NCBI RefSeq assembly: GCF_030177755.1
Contig: NZ_CP126539.1
Coordinates: forward strand, 451,001-515,000
Source: Devosia sp. RR2S18
Lineage (GTDB): Bacteria > Pseudomonadota > Alphaproteobacteria > Rhizobiales > Devosiaceae
DNA length: 64,000 nt
Reading direction: 5' to 3'
Under the pieces are notes generated by a model. It did not search any database, had not been told where the DNA came from, and saw only the letters and a list, made by a program, of their open reading frames with translations. Of the stretch, positions 62,031 through 64,000 are shown in pieces (the first letter of the stretch is position 1; each line of letters starts with the position of its first letter). A program made the position numbers and the translations under genes.

Positions 62031-63509
62031 ATGACCGATCCCACAGCTTCCAAGAGCCGCCGCTACGTCCTGGTGGCGGCTATCCTGGCATCCAGTATGG
62101 GGTTCATCGACAGCTCCGTCCTCTCGATCGCCATTCCCGCCATGCGCGCCGATTTGGGGGCAAGTCTCTCCGAGGCGCAGTGGATCAGCAATGCCTATCT
62201 TCTCCTGCTCTCGGCGCTAATCCTGTTGGGCGGGGCTGCGGGCGACCGGTTCGGCGTGCGCCGCATGTTCATGGCCGGCATCGGGCTCTTTGTGATTGCT
62301 TCGCTCGCCTGTGCCGTGGCGCCCTCGTCGGCGACGCTCATCCTCGCCCGTGCCGTGCAGGGCCTTGGCGCCGCTTTCATGGTGCCGGGGAGCCTGGCGA
62401 TCATCGCCAAGACCTACCCCAAGGACGAGCGTGGCCGGGCCATCGGAATTTGGGCTGCGACCTCTTCGCTCACCACCATCGCTGGTCCCATCGTCGGGGG
62501 GCTGGTGCTGACCGCCTTGGGTGATTGGAGCTGGCGGCTAGTCTTTGCGATCAATTTGCCTTTGGGCATCGCCGCGCTCATGCTGCTGGTGCTTGGCGTA
62601 AAGCCGGACCAGGCGCAAACCGGGCGCAGGCTCGACATTGGCGGTGCCGCGCTCGCCACCTTGGCCTTGTTCGCCTTTGCCTACGGGCTGATCGGGGGCG
62701 GCAGCGAGAGCACGCCGCCACTCTCGCACGTTGCGCTCTGGTGCGGTCTGGGGCTGGTGACTGGAGTTGCCTTTCTGTTTTGGGAGGCGCGCCATAAGCA
62801 ACCCATGCTGCCGCTTAACCTCTTTGCCAGCCGGCAGTTTTCCGGCGCCAATGCGCTCACCTTCACCCTTTATTTCAGCTTTGGCGGTGTGCTGTTCTTC
62901 CTACCCATGGCCATGATCGCAGGCTGGGGCGTCTCGGCGGCCACCGTTGCCATCGCGCTCCTCCCCATGGGCCTTATGCTGGCAGTGCTGAGTTCGCTTT
63001 CGGGCAAATGGGCAGATCGTTTCGGCCCCGGACCCGTGCTGACCCTTGGAGCGCTCATTGTTGCAGCCGCCTTTGCGCTCTTGGGCGCGACAGCACCATT
63101 GCACCAGGTCTGGCTGGCAACGGCCCCGGCAGTCGCCCTTTTGGGGCTGGGCATGGGAATGGTGGTATCGCCGCTCTCCACTGCGGTGATGACCTCGATC
63201 AGCGATGGCGACACGGGGACGGCGTCCGGCGTCAACAATGCCGTGGCGCGAGTGGCCGGGCTTTTCGCCATTGCACTCTTTGGCGTCGTGGTGGCGCAGG
63301 TGTTCGAACGCGCGCTGGGCCCGGTGGCGGAGCTACCGATTTTCTTCGGCCTGCCCGCTGAAGGATTGAGTGCAGCTCAAGAGAGCGCCCGAGTGAATGC
63401 CAGCGACACAGCCTTTGCTGCCGTCGCCTATGTGGCGGCCGCCCTGGCGCTGGTGTCGGCAGCAACCGCCTGGCTGACGCTAAACCGGAAATCTGATCAG
63501 TTCGCTTGA
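62031..63509 (+). CDS. MFS multidrug exporter (DHA2, 14-TMS type)
   Basis: A 492-residue inner-membrane transporter with about 14 hydrophobic segments. DHA2 motifs: SSVLSIAIPAMRADLGASLSEAQW in the first helix region, AAGDRFGVRRMFMAGIGLF (motif A), ARAVQGLGAAFMVPGSLAI (motif B) and GPIVGGLVL (motif C, antiporter). EmrB/QacA relatives expel hydrophobic drugs. No regulator or membrane-fusion gene is adjacent. Its end overlaps the opposing M23 gene by 13 bases. Confidence 0.92.
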   Translation: MTDPTASKSRRYVLVAAILASSMGFIDSSVLSIAIPAMRADLGASLSEAQWISNAYLLLLSALILLGGAAGDRFGVRRMFMAGIGLFVIASLACAVAPSSATLILARAVQGLGAAFMVPGSLAIIAKTYPKDERGRAIGIWAATSSLTTIAGPIVGGLVLTALGDWSWRLVFAINLPLGIAALMLLVLGVKPDQAQTGRRLDIGGAALATLALFAFAYGLIGGGSESTPPLSHVALWCGLGLVTGVAFLFWEARHKQPMLPLNLFASRQFSGANALTFTLYFSFGGVLFFLPMAMIAGWGVSAATVAIALLPMGLMLAVLSSLSGKWADRFGPGPVLTLGALIVAAAFALLGATAPLHQVWLATAPAVALLGLGMGMVVSPLSTAVMTSISDGDTGTASGVNNAVARVAGLFAIALFGVVVAQVFERALGPVAELPIFFGLPAEGLSAAQESARVNASDTAFAAVAYVAAALALVSAATAWLTLNRKSDQFA

Positions 63510-64000
63510 GCGACCGTCACAGGCGCGGGATCACGCGCCATCAGATCGTTGATTTGCGCCATGGTCTGGGCAAAGCGCTCCTCATATTGTTGCGGGAGCA
63601 CATTGTCCTTGGGCAGCTTCACGCTGAGCGGATCGACGAGGTTGCCGTTGATCAGGATCTCGAAATGTAGATGCGGACCGGTGGATTGCCCGGTTGAGCC
63701 GACATAGCCGACCACCTGTCCCTGACGCACCCGCGTGCCCTTCTTGATCCCGTCGGCGAACCCACGCAAATGGCCATAAGCCGTTTCATAGCCATTGACG
63801 TGGCTGATCTCGATCTTGTTGCCATAGCCACCCTGCCAACCCGCCAGTTGGACAACGCCATCCCCAGCCGCATAGATCGGCGTGCCGGAGCGGGCGGCTA
63901 GGTCTACCCCGGTATGGAGGCGACGGGTCTTGAAGATGGGGTGGATGCGGTAGCCAAAGCGCGAGCGCAGTGTGCCGCCGCCTTCCAGAGGGCGGCGATT
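63497..64000 (-). CDS. M23 family metallopeptidase (5' part beyond window)
   Basis: The last 167 residues of a lysostaphin-type zinc peptidase that cleaves or regulates cell-wall peptides. Motifs: RFGYRIHPIFKTRRLHTGVDLAA (ligands His and Asp), GNKIEISHVNGYETAYGHL and TGPHLHFEILING (HxH ligand). The frame stays open to the right window edge, so the protein begins outside. The C-terminal ~50 residues (LSVKLPKDNVLPQQYEERFAQT) are a helical tail typical of this group in alphaproteobacteria. Confidence 0.9.
   Translation of the reverse strand, partial: NRRPLEGGGTLRSRFGYRIHPIFKTRRLHTGVDLAARSGTPIYAAGDGVVQLAGWQGGYGNKIEISHVNGYETAYGHLRGFADGIKKGTRVRQGQVVGYVGSTGQSTGPHLHFEILINGNLVDPLSVKLPKDNVLPQQYEERFAQTMAQINDLMARDPAPVTVAQAN

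Noticed and set aside
1..64000. CRISPR arrays, insertion sequences, prophage or toxin-antitoxin genes
   Set aside because: No regularly spaced repeats, no transposase or integrase other than XerD, no phage structural genes and no convincing small antitoxin-toxin pair were seen.

Overview
The window is one contiguous piece of a GC-rich alphaproteobacterial chromosome. Gene content and order point to Hyphomicrobiales, and a Devosia-like organism is my best guess: argJ beside a parvulin and secA, lysC-ptsP-prfA-prmC-DUF4167-clpB, fdxA-carD, cobS-cobT, a Suv3-like helicase and an Omp25/Omp31-type surface protein. The lineage is inferred from family knowledge and not from a marker-gene search. I see no prophage, insertion sequence, CRISPR array or rRNA. 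Two tRNA genes are present: Leu-CAA and Arg-CCU.

Layout. 1-5.8 kb: end of a DNA glycosylase gene, an esterase, an HNH nuclease, DsbB, a DUF72 protein, a surface beta-barrel and a PQQ-type sugar dehydrogenase. 5.85-8.5 kb: tRNA-Leu, a glycine-zipper stress protein, then a minus-strand cluster of a DJ-1/PfpI protein, an HxlR regulator and a frameshifted aminoglycoside 3-N-acetyltransferase, with several inverted repeats. 8.7-13.8 kb: cell-wall and secreted proteins (D,D-carboxypeptidase, CAP lipoprotein, RlpA-like, nuclease, M48 protease), TusA and tRNA-Arg. 13.8-20.8 kb: mutT, GNAT, argJ and a parvulin on the minus strand, divergent from secA. 20.8-27.1 kb: L,D-transpeptidase, accA, xerD, then aroK-aroB and bolA. 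27.2-31.9 kb: a J-domain protein and the late cobaltochelatase genes cobS-cobT with a coupled phytase-like esterase gene. 31.9-36.3 kb: queuosine-precursor transporter, rpmB, a DUF3108 protein, and a flavoprotein plus a frameshifted NTF2-like gene that share a duplicated ~290-bp upstream module. 36.3-46.5 kb: Suv3-like helicase, S4 protein, ferredoxin, CarD, a MerR-ATPase fusion, a methyltransferase, comF, grxC, a nitrilase, DUF1178 and an aldo/keto reductase. 46.7-51.5 kb: a family-25 glycosyltransferase, ilvD, small unknown proteins and ubiG. 51.7-64 kb: lysC, ptsP, prfA, prmC, a DUF4167 protein, clpB, a VOC protein, an MFS exporter and the C-terminal part of an M23 peptidase.

Most of the window is core metabolism and information processing: arginine, aromatic and branched-chain amino acids, lysine-family entry, fatty-acid initiation, cobalamin, ubiquinone, protein export, translation termination and protein quality control. 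The accessory interest is in four places: the HxlR/AAC(3)/DJ-1 cluster, the duplicated upstream module at 35.2-36.2 kb, the MerR protein fused to a P-loop ATPase, and two families of dispersed palindromic intergenic repeats (28.9 and 58.5 kb; 16.5 and 58.6 kb). I found no clearly new multi-gene system. These four are the observations most worth following.
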